Assembly (NCBI GenBank): GCA_027924585.1
Contig: BSBM01000047.1
Coordinates: 22,507,501-22,571,500 of the forward strand
Origin: Larix kaempferi
Lineage: Eukaryota > Streptophyta > Pinopsida > Pinales > Pinaceae
Direction: 5' to 3'
Length of the DNA: 64,000 nucleotides
How positions within the stretch are numbered: position 1 is the stretch's first letter; the number at the start of each line of letters is the position of its first letter. The translations under genes were made by a program, and so were the position numbers. This document shows positions 23,387 through 33,950 of this stretch, piece after piece. Below the pieces are notes generated by a model. That model did not search any database. It worked only from the letters and a program-made list of their open reading frames with translations, and was not told where the DNA came from.

Positions 23387-24164
23387 TGATGCAGGAGCAT
23401 CTCGTTCGATTTGAAACACGTCATAGTTTTGATTTTTTTTTATTAAGCCAAAAAGTGATGTAATAGACACCTATGTGGCCTAAGCTCGGTGACACGTGAA
23501 CCTATTAGCCTCCAAACCAATGCGTTGTAATTTTTTGAATTCTCATGCTAGTAAAGCCATTTATGCTTATTAATGGCGGTGGTTGATTTTGAAATCAAGA
23601 ACCCCACAGGCTGTTTGAGGGCTCTGCCTGATATATCAAAGAGACTTCTTTTCATTTTTCATGGACAGGGAGAAAGGAAGAGAAAAAAAACCACAGCCGT
23701 GGATAGCCTGTGAGCTAGCAGACTGCTCTGAACCGCCGTAACTCAATCTGTAACTCGATTTGTGGATGGTCCTCTATCTCAGCGGCCGTATTTGTAACCA
23801 GAATGTTGAACCAAATTTAATGAACAGAGTATTTCGTTTTCTGGCTTGTTTATTTTTCCCTCCAGAAGTAATTCTCTCTGCACGCATTTTACGGATCTGA
23901 GTGCTGGGTATTCTATTCCGTGAGTTTAAACCTCTGAAGGTGAAATTTATGCTGAATGTTGAGTGCATGTGTTGAATGCAGGTTCTTGTTGACGCCTGTG
24001 CCTTGAGATTTGCTGCAGGGTTGTTCCAGACTAACAGGGGAATCTCTGCGTGAAGAGCAGACCCAAGCGAGAGGCACCCTTCAGTGATTCATAAAGCTGT
24101 GCTTGGGACTGCAGGAAGCAGTTTTGAACGTTCTCACCTGCCAACACTCAGGGGGTTGGCATCA
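23387..24164 (+). repeat. gypsy copy B 5' LTR
   Basis: 778 bp, TGATGCAGG...TTGGCATCA. Preceded by target duplication CAAGT (23382-23386). Confidence 0.95.
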
Positions 24165-24167
24165 GTT

Positions 24168-24180
24168 TGGTATCAGAGCC
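24168..24180 (+). other. gypsy copy B primer-binding site
   Basis: TGGTATCAGAGCC, three bases after the LTR end; matches initiator Met tRNA. Confidence 0.9.
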
Positions 24181-24243
24181 ATTGGAAAGGTTCTGTAGAA
24201 GATTTAGAGGAGGATTTTCCAGGAGAAAAACGTGGGAGTGAGA

Positions 24244-25119
24244 ATGCCACCGAGAAGAGAAAGACCAGGACCCGAAGTTCCAGTTTGGGGATGAGGAAGA
24301 AGAAGAGGAGAACCAGTTACAGAGGAGCAAATGAGAAGGCTGGAAGAAAGGATGGCAGCCTTGGAAAGGATAAACCCTGGTATGTTTGATATCAGTGACA
24401 ATGGGGAAGAAGCACACGAGGAAGTTGCAGAAGTTCCAAATGAAGAAATCAGAGCATGGAGGATGTTAATGGCAGCCAGCCATAAACCAAGACTAGAAGT
24501 CCCGATGTATGAAGGAAGCCTAAATGTAGAAGAATTAATAGATTGGATTGGTGCAGTGGAGAAGTATTTCGACTTTGAAGAGGTAGAAGACAAGAAAAAG
24601 GTGAAATATGCAGCTACAAGGTTGAAGGGATATGCATCCATATGGTGGGATGACCTGCAAGCACAGAGAGAAAGACAAGGGAAGAACAAAATCAAGAAGT
24701 GGGACAAGATGCTAGGTAAGATCAAAAACCAATTTCTTCCCAAGGACTACCAACTAACTCTCATTTGACAACTGGAAAATTTAAGACAGAGAAGTATGTC
24801 GGTTAAAGAATACACTGAGGAATTCTACAAGTTATGTATCAGATCAGGACAAAATCAAGCTGATATTGAAAGAGTGGAAAAATATGTTAATGGGCTGAGA
24901 TATGAAATACAGGATGAGATAAGTTTGCTGAACCTTAGGGGTGTAGAAGAAGCTTACCAAGCAGCCACTAAAGTGGAGGAGAAGTTAGTAAGAAAACAAA
25001 ATCAGAAAACTAGAGGAAGAGGAAGTGCAATGAGAGGTGGATGGTCTTCGAATAGGGGTGGAAGAACTCAAGACTATAGGAATGATGGAGGGTTTCAGAA
25101 CAGAAATGTGAAGTCTTAA
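24244..25119 (+). pseudogene. gypsy copy B gag with in-frame stops
   Basis: The likely start is the ATG at 24244, 64 nt after the primer site; it opens a Pro/Arg-rich N-terminus. A TGA at 24292-24294 and another at 24766-24768 break it, and a TAA at 25117-25119 ends it. In between are the capsid signatures (VPMYEGSLNVEELIDWIG, ASIWWDDLQA, EEFYKLCIRSGQNQ) and a Gly/Arg-rich tail. The frame is the same as pol, so this family probably makes one gag-pol polyprotein. The TGA at 24766 is an arginine codon in copy A. The TAA at 25117 is present in both copies (7697-7699 in A). Confidence 0.9.
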
Positions 25120-25221
25120 GGATATTAAGATGAGGCTGGAAGCTCAAGTAATCAGAATACTCAGAGAGGTGGATTTAGAGGAGGAAGGTTTAGCACAGCA
25201 GGAAGAGGGGAAAATAGAGTT

Positions 25222-28200
25222 ATGAAGTGCTACACATGTGGAGATGCTACACACAAGTCATACAATTTCCCAAAGAACCAGCGAGTTCAAAGAAGTGCAC
25301 ACATTGCAGAAGGTAGAATGGAATCCCATAAGGGAGGACAAAAAGATAATGCAGTAGAGGATGGAGAGAGTCTCATGTTAAAGAGAGTACTGGTTAATGC
25401 AGAAAAAGAATTGCAGGAGCCACCACAAAGAAAGAGCTTGTTCAGAACTAGATGTAAAACTCAAGGCAAATGTTGCAAAGTTATCATAGACAGTGGAAGA
25501 ACTGATAACCTAGTATCTACTGAGATGGTGGAAAAACTAGGATTGAAGAGAATGAAGCATCCTGCACCTTATAAAGTTTCTTGGTTGCAGAAGGGACACC
25601 AAATCTTAGTGACTGAACAATGTAGGGTTGAATTCCAGATTGGGGATTATAAGGATGAAGTGCTGTGTGACATCATGCCCATGGAATTTTGCCATATACT
25701 CCTAGGGAGGCCTTGGCAATATGATAGGAAAGCCATTCATGATGGAAGGAGGAACACCTATTCTGTGGAAAGGGATGGAGAAAGACAGAACTTGTTACCA
25801 TTGCAGCTAGAGAAGGTTCAAGAGGCAGCAGAACCTAAGGTGTTGATGATGAGTGGAAAGGAGCTATTGCAAGAAGTTCAGAAGGAGGAAGAAATGCACT
25901 TTGCCATTGTTGGAAAACCCAAGGTGATCTCAAATACCCCAGCAATAGATGAACTGCCTCTAGAGATTAAAGATATGCTTGGTGAATTTGAAGAAATTGT
26001 TGTAGATGAATTGCCTAGTAAGCTACCACCAGTTAGAAGCATCAGTCATCACATTGATTTGATACCAGGAGCAAGCCTACCTAACAAAGCAGCATATAGG
26101 TTGACACCACAAGAAAATGAAGAAGTTAAAAATCAGGTTCAGGAATTGTTAGAGAAGGGTTTGGTGAAGGAGAGCTTAAGCCCATGTGCAGTACCTACCG
26201 TACTCAGCAGGAGGAAAGATGGAGGATGGAGAATGTGCACAGACTCCAGGGCTATCAACAAAATAACAATCAGGTACAGATTTCCTTTTCCTAGAATGGA
26301 TGATTTAATGGACTGTTTAAGTGGAGCAAAGTATTTTACTAAGTTAGATTTGAAGAGTGGGTACCATCAAATTAGGATTAGAGAGGGAGATGAGTGGAAA
26401 ACAACATTTAAAACCAATGATGGGTTGTATGAGTGGTTAGTTATGCCTTTTGGGCTTACTAACGTACCTAGTACTTTTATGAGGTTGATGAATGAAGTCC
26501 TAAAAGACTTTACGGGGAAGTTTGTGATAGTGTACCTAGATGACATATTGATTTTCAGTCAAGGTAGAGAGGAGCATTTGAAGCATCTTAGATTGGTATT
26601 GGAAACTTTACATAGAGAGAAGATGCTGATAAATTTGAAGAAGTGTAGTTTTATGCAGACAGAATTGGTATATTTGGGATTTGTGATCTCAGGAAATGGA
26701 CTAAGAATGGACCTGGAGAAAGTGCAGGCTATCTTGGATTGGCCTACTCCAAGTAGTGTATTTGAGGTAAGGAGTTTCCACGGTTTAGCAAATTTTTACA
26801 GAAAATTTATAAGGAATTTCAATCAGATAAGTGCACCTATTATAGATACCATCAAAGGAAATAGGAAACCATTTAAGTGGACAGAGGAAGCAGACAGAAA
26901 CTTTAAAGTGATGAAAAGGAAGGTTACTGAACAACTAGTGTTAGATTTGCCGAATTTTGATAAGGTTTTTCAAGTTGAAACCAATGCTAGTGGAACTGCG
27001 ATAGGAGCTATCCTAACCCAGGAGAAGAGACCCATAGCATATTTCAGCGAGAAGTTGAACGAAGCTAAACATAAATATTCTTCTTATGATAAAGAATTGT
27101 ACGCTGTTGTTCAATCAATGAAAAAATGGAGACATTACCTTATGCCAAGGGAATTTGTTTTATATTCTGATAATCATGCACTGCATTTCATTAACAGTCA
27201 GCCTAAATTGAACCAAAGACATGCAAAATGGGTGGAGTTCATGCAGAATTTTACATTTGTAATCAAGCACACCAGCGGAAAGTCAAACAGGGTTGCGGAC
27301 GCTCTAAGTAGAGTTAATTTGCTGTTAGAAGAGGTTAAAGTGAGCATTGTGGGATTTGAAGACATGAGGGAAGCCTATAAAGAAGATGAGGACTTTAAGG
27401 ATATTTATGCAGCTTGTGTAAGCCCTATTACTTGTAATAGAAGTCAATGGCTGGAGTATACCTTGCAAGAGGGTTTGCTATTAAAAAACAGTAAGTTATG
27501 TATCCCAAATTGTTCAGTAAGAGAGAATATAATCAAGGAGAAGCATAGAGGCATCCTAGCTGGTCACTTCGGAGGGGATAAGACGTTAGCCCAAGTGAAT
27601 GCATTCTATTATTGGCCAGGTATGAGGAAGGACATCAAGAAGTTTGTGGAAAGATGTAGAGTATGCCAGCATGCAAAGGGAGGAAAACAGAATACAAGAT
27701 TGTATCAGCCTTTGCCCATTCCTGACAGGCCATGGGATGCGGTTAGCATGGATTTTATTTTAGGACTGCCAATAACTCAGAGAGGAAATGATTCAATTTA
27801 TGTTGTGGTTGATAGATTCTCAAAGATGGCACATTTCATTGCTTGTAAGAAAACTACTGATGCTACCAATGTTGCAAACATGTTCTTTTCTGAAGTTGTT
27901 AGATTGCATGGCTTACCATTAAGTATTGTGTCAGATAGGGATGTAAAGTTTGTGGGCCATTTCTGGAGGACATTATGGAAGAAATTGTGGACAAAGCTGG
28001 ATTTTAGTTCAGCCTACCACCCACAGACAGATGGGAAGACAGAGGTAGTTAATAGGAGTCTTGGAAACATCTTAAGAAGTCTAGTGTATGAAAATCCTAA
28101 GCAATGGGACTTGGCACTTGCCCAAGCTGAGTTTTCCTATAATGACTCACCTAATAGAAGTGCTGGAAGGATCCCGTTTCAAATTGTTTATGGGATGCAC

Positions 28201-28878
28201 CCAAGAGGTGTATATGAACTTAGAAATATGGAGAAACAAGAGTTTAGAAGTTCAGATGGGGAGTATTTTGCATCTACAATGCACGACTTACAGGAGAATG
28301 TTAAAAGAAGGCTGGAGGAAAGTGTAAGTAGGTATAAGCAGAAAGCTTATGAGAAGAGAAGGGAAGTAAATTTCCAAGTGGGAGATATGGTGATGGCTTA
28401 CTTGAAGAAAGAAAGATTCCCAAGGGGAACTTACAACAACCTGAAACTCAGGAAGATTGGACCTTGCAAAATCTTAAGGAAATTCTCTGCTAATGCATAC
28501 GAGATTGATCTACCATCTGGGTATGGCATATCACCTATTTTCAATGTTGCAGATTTGTCTCTTTTTAAAGAAGCAGGGGAACAAGATGAGGAACGAGGAA
28601 TTCTAGCTAATGATGGACAGGCCGTGGATTGGAAAGAACAACTGCCTCAGCTGGAGCAGCCACAAGTTGAAGCTGTGCTCGACAAGAAAGTTACAAAAAA
28701 GACTAGAAGCAGGACCTATTATCAGTATTTAGTGAAGTGGAAAGGGCAGCCTATTGAGGATGCTGTATGGATGACAGAATCAGAGGTTCACCAGCATGGG
28801 ACAGACCCTGAAGAACATGTGAAGAACTTCATTTTCTCTCTCCGGGAGGATGATGCAGGAGCATCTCGCTCGATTTGA
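25222..28878 (+). CDS. pol: Chromovirus pol polyprotein (PR-RT-RH-IN-chromodomain)
   Basis: 1218 codons without interruption; the ATG at 25222 is simply the first Met after the gag stops. Domains: zinc knuckle 3-16 (last Cys replaced by Phe), protease IIDSGRTDN (about 88-96), reverse transcriptase (LDLKSGYHQI at 375-384, YLDD at 438-441), RNase H 580-695, integrase zinc finger (H775, H782, C812, C815), DDE catalytic residues D844, D905 and E941 (35 residues between the last two), and a C-terminal chromodomain ([12 protein letters not shown], about 1169-1180) that in this family directs integration to marked chromatin. RNase H carries Asn588 (VETNASG) where copy A has Asp, a probable catalytic loss. 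The last nine codons and the stop lie inside the 3' LTR. Confidence 0.95.
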   Translation: MKCYTCGDATHKSYNFPKNQRVQRSAHIAEGRMESHKGGQKDNAVEDGESLMLKRVLVNAEKELQEPPQRKSLFRTRCKTQGKCCKVIIDSGRTDNLVSTEMVEKLGLKRMKHPAPYKVSWLQKGHQILVTEQCRVEFQIGDYKDEVLCDIMPMEFCHILLGRPWQYDRKAIHDGRRNTYSVERDGERQNLLPLQLEKVQEAAEPKVLMMSGKELLQEVQKEEEMHFAIVGKPKVISNTPAIDELPLEIKDMLGEFEEIVVDELPSKLPPVRSISHHIDLIPGASLPNKAAYRLTPQENEEVKNQVQELLEKGLVKESLSPCAVPTVLSRRKDGGWRMCTDSRAINKITIRYRFPFPRMDDLMDCLSGAKYFTKLDLKSGYHQIRIREGDEWKTTFKTNDGLYEWLVMPFGLTNVPSTFMRLMNEVLKDFTGKFVIVYLDDILIFSQGREEHLKHLRLVLETLHREKMLINLKKCSFMQTELVYLGFVISGNGLRMDLEKVQAILDWPTPSSVFEVRSFHGLANFYRKFIRNFNQISAPIIDTIKGNRKPFKWTEEADRNFKVMKRKVTEQLVLDLPNFDKVFQVETNASGTAIGAILTQEKRPIAYFSEKLNEAKHKYSSYDKELYAVVQSMKKWRHYLMPREFVLYSDNHALHFINSQPKLNQRHAKWVEFMQNFTFVIKHTSGKSNRVADALSRVNLLLEEVKVSIVGFEDMREAYKEDEDFKDIYAACVSPITCNRSQWLEYTLQEGLLLKNSKLCIPNCSVRENIIKEKHRGILAGHFGGDKTLAQVNAFYYWPGMRKDIKKFVERCRVCQHAKGGKQNTRLYQPLPIPDRPWDAVSMDFILGLPITQRGNDSIYVVVDRFSKMAHFIACKKTTDATNVANMFFSEVVRLHGLPLSIVSDRDVKFVGHFWRTLWKKLWTKLDFSSAYHPQTDGKTEVVNRSLGNILRSLVYENPKQWDLALAQAEFSYNDSPNRSAGRIPFQIVYGMHPRGVYELRNMEKQEFRSSDGEYFASTMHDLQENVKRRLEESVSRYKQKAYEKRREVNFQVGDMVMAYLKKERFPRGTYNNLKLRKIGPCKILRKFSANAYEIDLPSGYGISPIFNVADLSLFKEAGEQDEERGILANDGQAVDWKEQLPQLEQPQVEAVLDKKVTKKTRSRTYYQYLVKWKGQPIEDAVWMTESEVHQHGTDPEEHVKNFIFSLREDDAGASRSI

Positions 28879-29628
28879 AACACATCATAGTTTTGATTTT
28901 TTTTATTAGGCCAAAAAGTGATGTAATAGACACCTATGCGGCCTAAGCTCGGTGACACGTGAACCTATTAGCCTCCAAACCAATGCGTTGTATTTTTTTT
29001 GAATTCTCGGGCTAGTAAAGCCATTTATGCTTATTAATGGCGGTGGTTGATTTTGAAATCAAGAACCCCGTGGGCTGTTTGAGGGCTCTGCCTGATATAT
29101 CAAAGAGACTTCTTTTCATTTTTCATGGGCAGGGAGAAAGGAAGAGAAAAAAAACCACAGCCGTGGATAGCCTGTGAGCTAGCAGACCGCTCTGAACCGC
29201 CGTAACTCAATCTATAACTCAATTTGTGGATGGTCCTCTATCTCAGCGGCCGTATATGTAACTAGAATGTTGAACCAAATTTAATGAACAGAGTATTTCG
29301 TTTTCTGGCTTGTTTATTTTGCCCTCCAGAAGTGATTCTCTCTGCATGCATTTTACGGATCTGAGTGCTGGGTATTCTATTCCGTGAGTTTAAACCTCTG
29401 AAGGTGAAATTTATGCTGAATGTTGAGTGCATGTGTTAAATGCAGGTTCTTGTTGATGCCTGTTCCTTGAGATTTGCTGTAGGGTTGTTCCAGACTGGTA
29501 GGGGAATCTCTGCGTGAAGAGAAGACCCAGGCGAGAGGCACCCTTCAGTGATTCGTAAAGTTGTGCTTGGGACTGCAGGAAGCAGTTTTGAACGTTCTCA
29601 CCTGCCAACACTCAGGGGGTTGGCATCA
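28851..29628 (+). repeat. gypsy copy B 3' LTR
   Basis: 778 bp, followed by CAAGT (29629-29633). The pol stop codon at 28876-28878 lies inside it. Confidence 0.95.
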
Positions 29629-32037
29629 CAAGTTATATCTCCATGTCATGATAGTGTTAGCATGCTCCAATGGAGTCATTGAAAGTACTTCCAAAAAATT
29701 AATTTCATATATTGTGATAGAGCTTGAACACTCCATTGAAATTACTTCCGAAAAGATTATTTTCAAGAGGGATATATTGTGATAGAGCTTGAACACTCCA
29801 TTGAAATTAATTCCAAAAAGATTATTTTCAAGAGGGTGTGATAGAGCAATGATATATGTTATTGTTAAATGGGTGACTGAGATTAATTTTGTAATAAAAC
29901 AATAATATAATATATATTATTGTGAGATTAGTTTCATATGGGGTAGTAAACCTATATTATTGTTAGATAAGTGACTTTAAATGGTTTAATGTCATGAATA
30001 ATTCTTATGAGAATTGTTTTTCCAAATTTTATAGTTAATTGTCATCATTTAAATAGACATCGTTGAATTTCATGTCTTATCCCAATAATATGATATTTAT
30101 TAATAATTTGAGAATTGAAAATGAATTTGAATAGTTATCATTCTTATTTTTAATATATATATTTTTAATTAATTTTTTATCATTAATTTTTATATCATAT
30201 TTTATTTTATCTTTAATTTTAATAATTTTAACTTTTCATTTTTTTAATTTTATTTTTCATTTTTTTTATTCAAAATTTAAATTTTATTAAACAAAAAATT
30301 GTAATTATTTGTATATAATGATATACAAATCTTATAAATTGAATAGATTAGATAAAAAAGGAAGTAGATCGCGCTATTGATTGTTAAGGTAGAAAAGAAT
30401 ATAATCATTAATAATGATTATATTCTTTTCTACCTTAACAATCAATAGCGGGATCTACTTCCTTTTTTCCTTTAACATTTCAAAATTACAAAAAAATAAT
30501 AATGGACATGATATACAAAGTAAGAAATACTTATTAACAATATTTGTATGTGAATCTTATCACTATTAAATATTCATAAATTTAACTTTATTATAAATGA
30601 TGTCCATTATCTCAAATTGATTGTTAGACTAAAGTAATTCAACAATTTTTATTAGAAATATCTATTTATAAAAATATTTTAAGAAATAAAAATTATAAAT
30701 TTTCACTTATCAATCAACTTGTTATTATTGATTTGAATTTAGACAAAATAATTATAAACTAAAATAATTAAAAACAGTTTTAGTTATTAATCAAAATAAT
30801 TATAAACTAAAATATTTAAAAACAGTTTTAGTTATTATTGATTTGAATTTAATCAAAATAATCATAAACTAAAATATTTAAAACATAAAATATTTAAAAA
30901 TAATTTTAATTAGAAATATGTATTTTATGAATACATCAATCACACTCAACACAAAATAAAAACCTTCACATGTGTTTCTTTGTATGAATATTAAGCATTT
31001 TTATAATTTATTTGACCTTCACATGTGTTTCTTTGTATTCAATAATGGATGAATATTAATCATTTTAATAATTTATATTCAAATAATTTAGTTAAATAGT
31101 ATCATTTTTCTAATTAAAGATTTTAAAAAAAGTATATTAACCATTTTTATAATTTATATTTAAATAATTTGGATGAATAGTATCATTTTTCTAATTAAAG
31201 ATTTAGAAAAAGTCAGAATACATTTTGTGATATAACTCATTATCATGGAAATTAATATTAAGGTAAAAATGTTTTTAATTTTAAAGATATTAATTTAAAA
31301 CATTAATATTTATTTAGAAATATAAAAAATATATAATATTTTAAAAAAATTACAATTGAATATATATCTCACTTTTTTTTTTTCAATTTGAAATGTGATT
31401 TCAAAAAATTTCATATAATCTTTTTTATTTCAATAAAACACCTAAATCTCAAATTAATATAAAAAAAAATCACTTAAGAAAATTAATTTTATTTAATCAA
31501 AATAATTTTATGTATTCTAAACATTACCTTATAAGATGAAAATATAAAAGCAATGGTTTTGATTAATAGAAAATTATTTAAATCAAATCTAACTAATTCA
31601 TTAGGTTAAAGTGTAGGTAGATATCTGTGAGCTATAGTTTCTTAGATTAAAAACCACTTTCACATTTCACAAAAATTCTAACAAATAAAAAAAATTATTT
31701 AATAAAAATGATGTTATTAAAGATATTCACACAAATTCTAACAAACAAAAAAAATTATTTTATAAAAATGATATTAAAGATATTTTATAAAAATGATGTT
31801 ATTAAAGATATTTTAGTTTAAATATTTTTCACCTTAATATCACCTCATATACGTGGTGTCAAAAGATATGTCTACATCATGGCAGAATGCTCCTTTCCTA
31901 TATGTCTAAATCATGACCAAGAATGCCATGGTAGGCCATTCAATAAAATCAGAGTCAACGATAGGTCCTCTAAAAAGATTAATTTCACGTATTGTTTGAG
32001 AATGTTATGTTTTCAATGTTATGTTTTCATTTCAATT
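29629..32037. repeat. AT-rich flank, copy B of the segmental duplication
   Basis: Matches 12212-14583 closely, including the palindrome and short internal repeats. The match ends after TTTTCATTTCAAT. From here copy B continues into sequence shared with the diverged copy at 40680-41870 and not with copy A. Confidence 0.9.
30354..30468. repeat. 115-bp near-perfect palindrome, second copy
   Basis: Same 57-bp arms as 12936-13050, again with a single arm mismatch, at the same arm position but a different base. Confidence 0.92.
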
Positions 32038-33342
32038 TAGTGCAATGATTCTCAATTTAAACTACCAAGCCAAGTCATACACCGGGCAGTCAAGTTTGCG
32101 ATTAATAGGCACCATACAAATGTTGAAGTTTCTTAGTCAAAAACTTTATATTTTCATTTATTGCAAAAAGTTAAACCAAAAATTCTGCTCATCGTTGTGG
32201 TCCATTCATTGTCCTAACCACTATGTGGTGCCCTAGCTTAGTCAAAAATCTTGGTCATTGTTCATTGCCCTAGTCACAACGTTTTTTGGTTGTTTTTTTG
32301 TTGAAAACTCTCTGGTCATAAGAGCAAGTTTTTCATGTGTATATGTAAACAAAATTTGATTGCGAGACAACCAAATGGTTTATGAGTTGGTTCTTGTTTA
32401 TGGTACAAGGAATTTCATATAAGGAAACGCAGGGACTACTTCATAGAAGGAAACATACGTTTTTAATTCTTAAAATCATTCAAGTTGTACATTATTGTAT
32501 GTATTTAGACAAAACCTAACCACCTCAATCAATGTCAATCAATATTAGTGGTCCTCAATGGAGTAAACCTATAAATCAAACATCTTTCAGTCAATCAAAA
32601 CAATTTAAAATCATGCTCATAAACCAAAATTTTGACATTTTTCATTCAAACATCTTGTTAATTAACTTCTTTTTTAATTTTATTAACTCCTTTATATTTA
32701 AATTAAAATTTTCATTTCTTTTTTCATTTTTTCTTTCTTTAATCTGTTTTGTTTATCTGATGTGCAAGATTAAAATGAGTTAAAACTATATCTATATATT
32801 CATTAATGGTGTAGGAGAATGAATAACCTTTTGGCTTGTGAAATTTTTATAGGTAGTCGATTTTCGGAGACTCTCGGGAATTTCTGAGAAGATGTTAGGG
32901 TTTGGGAAATTTCTGAAAACCCTTGTTGGAGGCTAGGGAATTGTATGCAGTAGACTTGCAGTCAAGTTGATCAGATCCGATTGGCCTAGTACCAACCAAG
33001 AAAAAAAAGTGGGAAAAATATTTTTTCTGCTGCTATAATCAACTATGTTTTTGATCTAGGTTTTTTTCAGTAATTATCCTGAATTTCTTCCTCATGTGAT
33101 TTCTATTATATACTAATTTTTTGATTGATTTAGCATTTTGTGTTTCACGGTTGTGGAGACTAGACTTCTTCTCCCAAGATTGTTGTGGATGATTTTGTAT
33201 TTGTGGCAAAATATCATTAATAATATTTTGCATTATACTTTTGCTCCACACAAAGCGTGGATGTGACAGCTCTGTAGGTTTTGATCAGAACTGATTGGCT
33301 TTTTGGACGTGTGGGTACTTTTCAAATGACCAGATTAACCAA
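32038..33342 (+). repeat. LINE leader region, copy shared with 40690-41875
   Basis: Noncoding. Shares long similarity with 40690-41875 (ATTAATGGTGTAGGAGAATG, CGATTTTCGGAGACTCTCGG, GCTCCACACAAAGCGTGGAT). Both copies lead into a DUF4283-type ORF1, so this is probably the 5' untranslated part of a LINE-like element, though the element start cannot be placed. Confidence 0.6.
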
Positions 33343-33950
33343 TGGATCCAGTTACTCCTACATGCAAATTGGGGTTGAATAACCCTAATCCTTTGGATTT
33401 TTGTGAGGCACGGCAAAGTAGACTCTCTGATGTAGATATTGTACAGGTTGGCGAGAATTCTTATATTTTTGGTCATGGTGTGTAGTGTGTATGTAAATGT
33501 GAGCAGGGTCGAGATGCTGTCCAAACATGCTATAATCAGACGTATTGAGTTTGCAAAAGTAAACATAATGGAGCTATTGGATTGGGTCAATAAAAAATGG
33601 GTTCCTGTGTATGGTTATGCACCGAGGGTAAACCTTCTTATCAATGGATGGATCATATTCATCTTTACGAATACTGATCATATTGAAGCAATTATGAAGG
33701 GCATATGGTTAGTGAAAGATGGGTTGCTTATTCTCAAGTGATGGCACACGGGCTTTGACCCAACAAGGGAAAGACAAACAAGGTATAATTTCTGGATGTT
33801 ATTGCCTGGGTTCAAATTGTGTCTTCCATGAATTGAGTTGGCTTGCAACAGATTTAACCATTGATCATGCCCAAGAACTTGTGAACAAAATCCACTCGAG
33901 TAATGTAGAAACTTCATCTAGGATTGAATTTGTGTCATAGTAACTAAGGT
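33343..33950 (+). pseudogene. LINE ORF1 (DUF4283-type) remnant
   Basis: Starts at ATG 33343 (MDPVTPTCKLG). A stop follows after FGHGV near 33484. Frame changes lead to KKWVPVYGY, INGWIIFIF and GIWLVKDGLLILK, then a TGA at 33739-33741 where a Trp is expected, followed by WHTGFDPTRE and FWMLLPGF. This pattern (nucleic-acid-binding DUF4283 domain, WHPGFDP-like motif) is typical of ORF1 of plant LINEs. The same TGA is present in the copy at 45595-46047. No endonuclease or reverse transcriptase ORF2 follows. Confidence 0.75.

Larger units (their letters stand above)
23387..29628 (+). mobile_element. Full-length Ty3/gypsy chromovirus, copy B
   Basis: 6242 bp, bounded by 778-bp LTRs (23387-24164 and 28851-29628) with TGATG...CATCA ends and a CAAGT target duplication (23382-23386 and 29629-29633). 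It has an initiator-Met primer site, a single-frame gag-pol with four stops in the gag part, and an uninterrupted 1218-codon pol ending in a chromodomain. By eye the LTRs differ at roughly 25-30 positions, so this is not a fresh insertion. Long intact pol beside a broken gag suggests it is no longer autonomous. Confidence 0.96.

Noticed and set aside
24148-24743. Minus-strand frame of 179 codons
   Set aside because: It is antisense to the gypsy gag, whose capsid motifs are clear on the plus strand.
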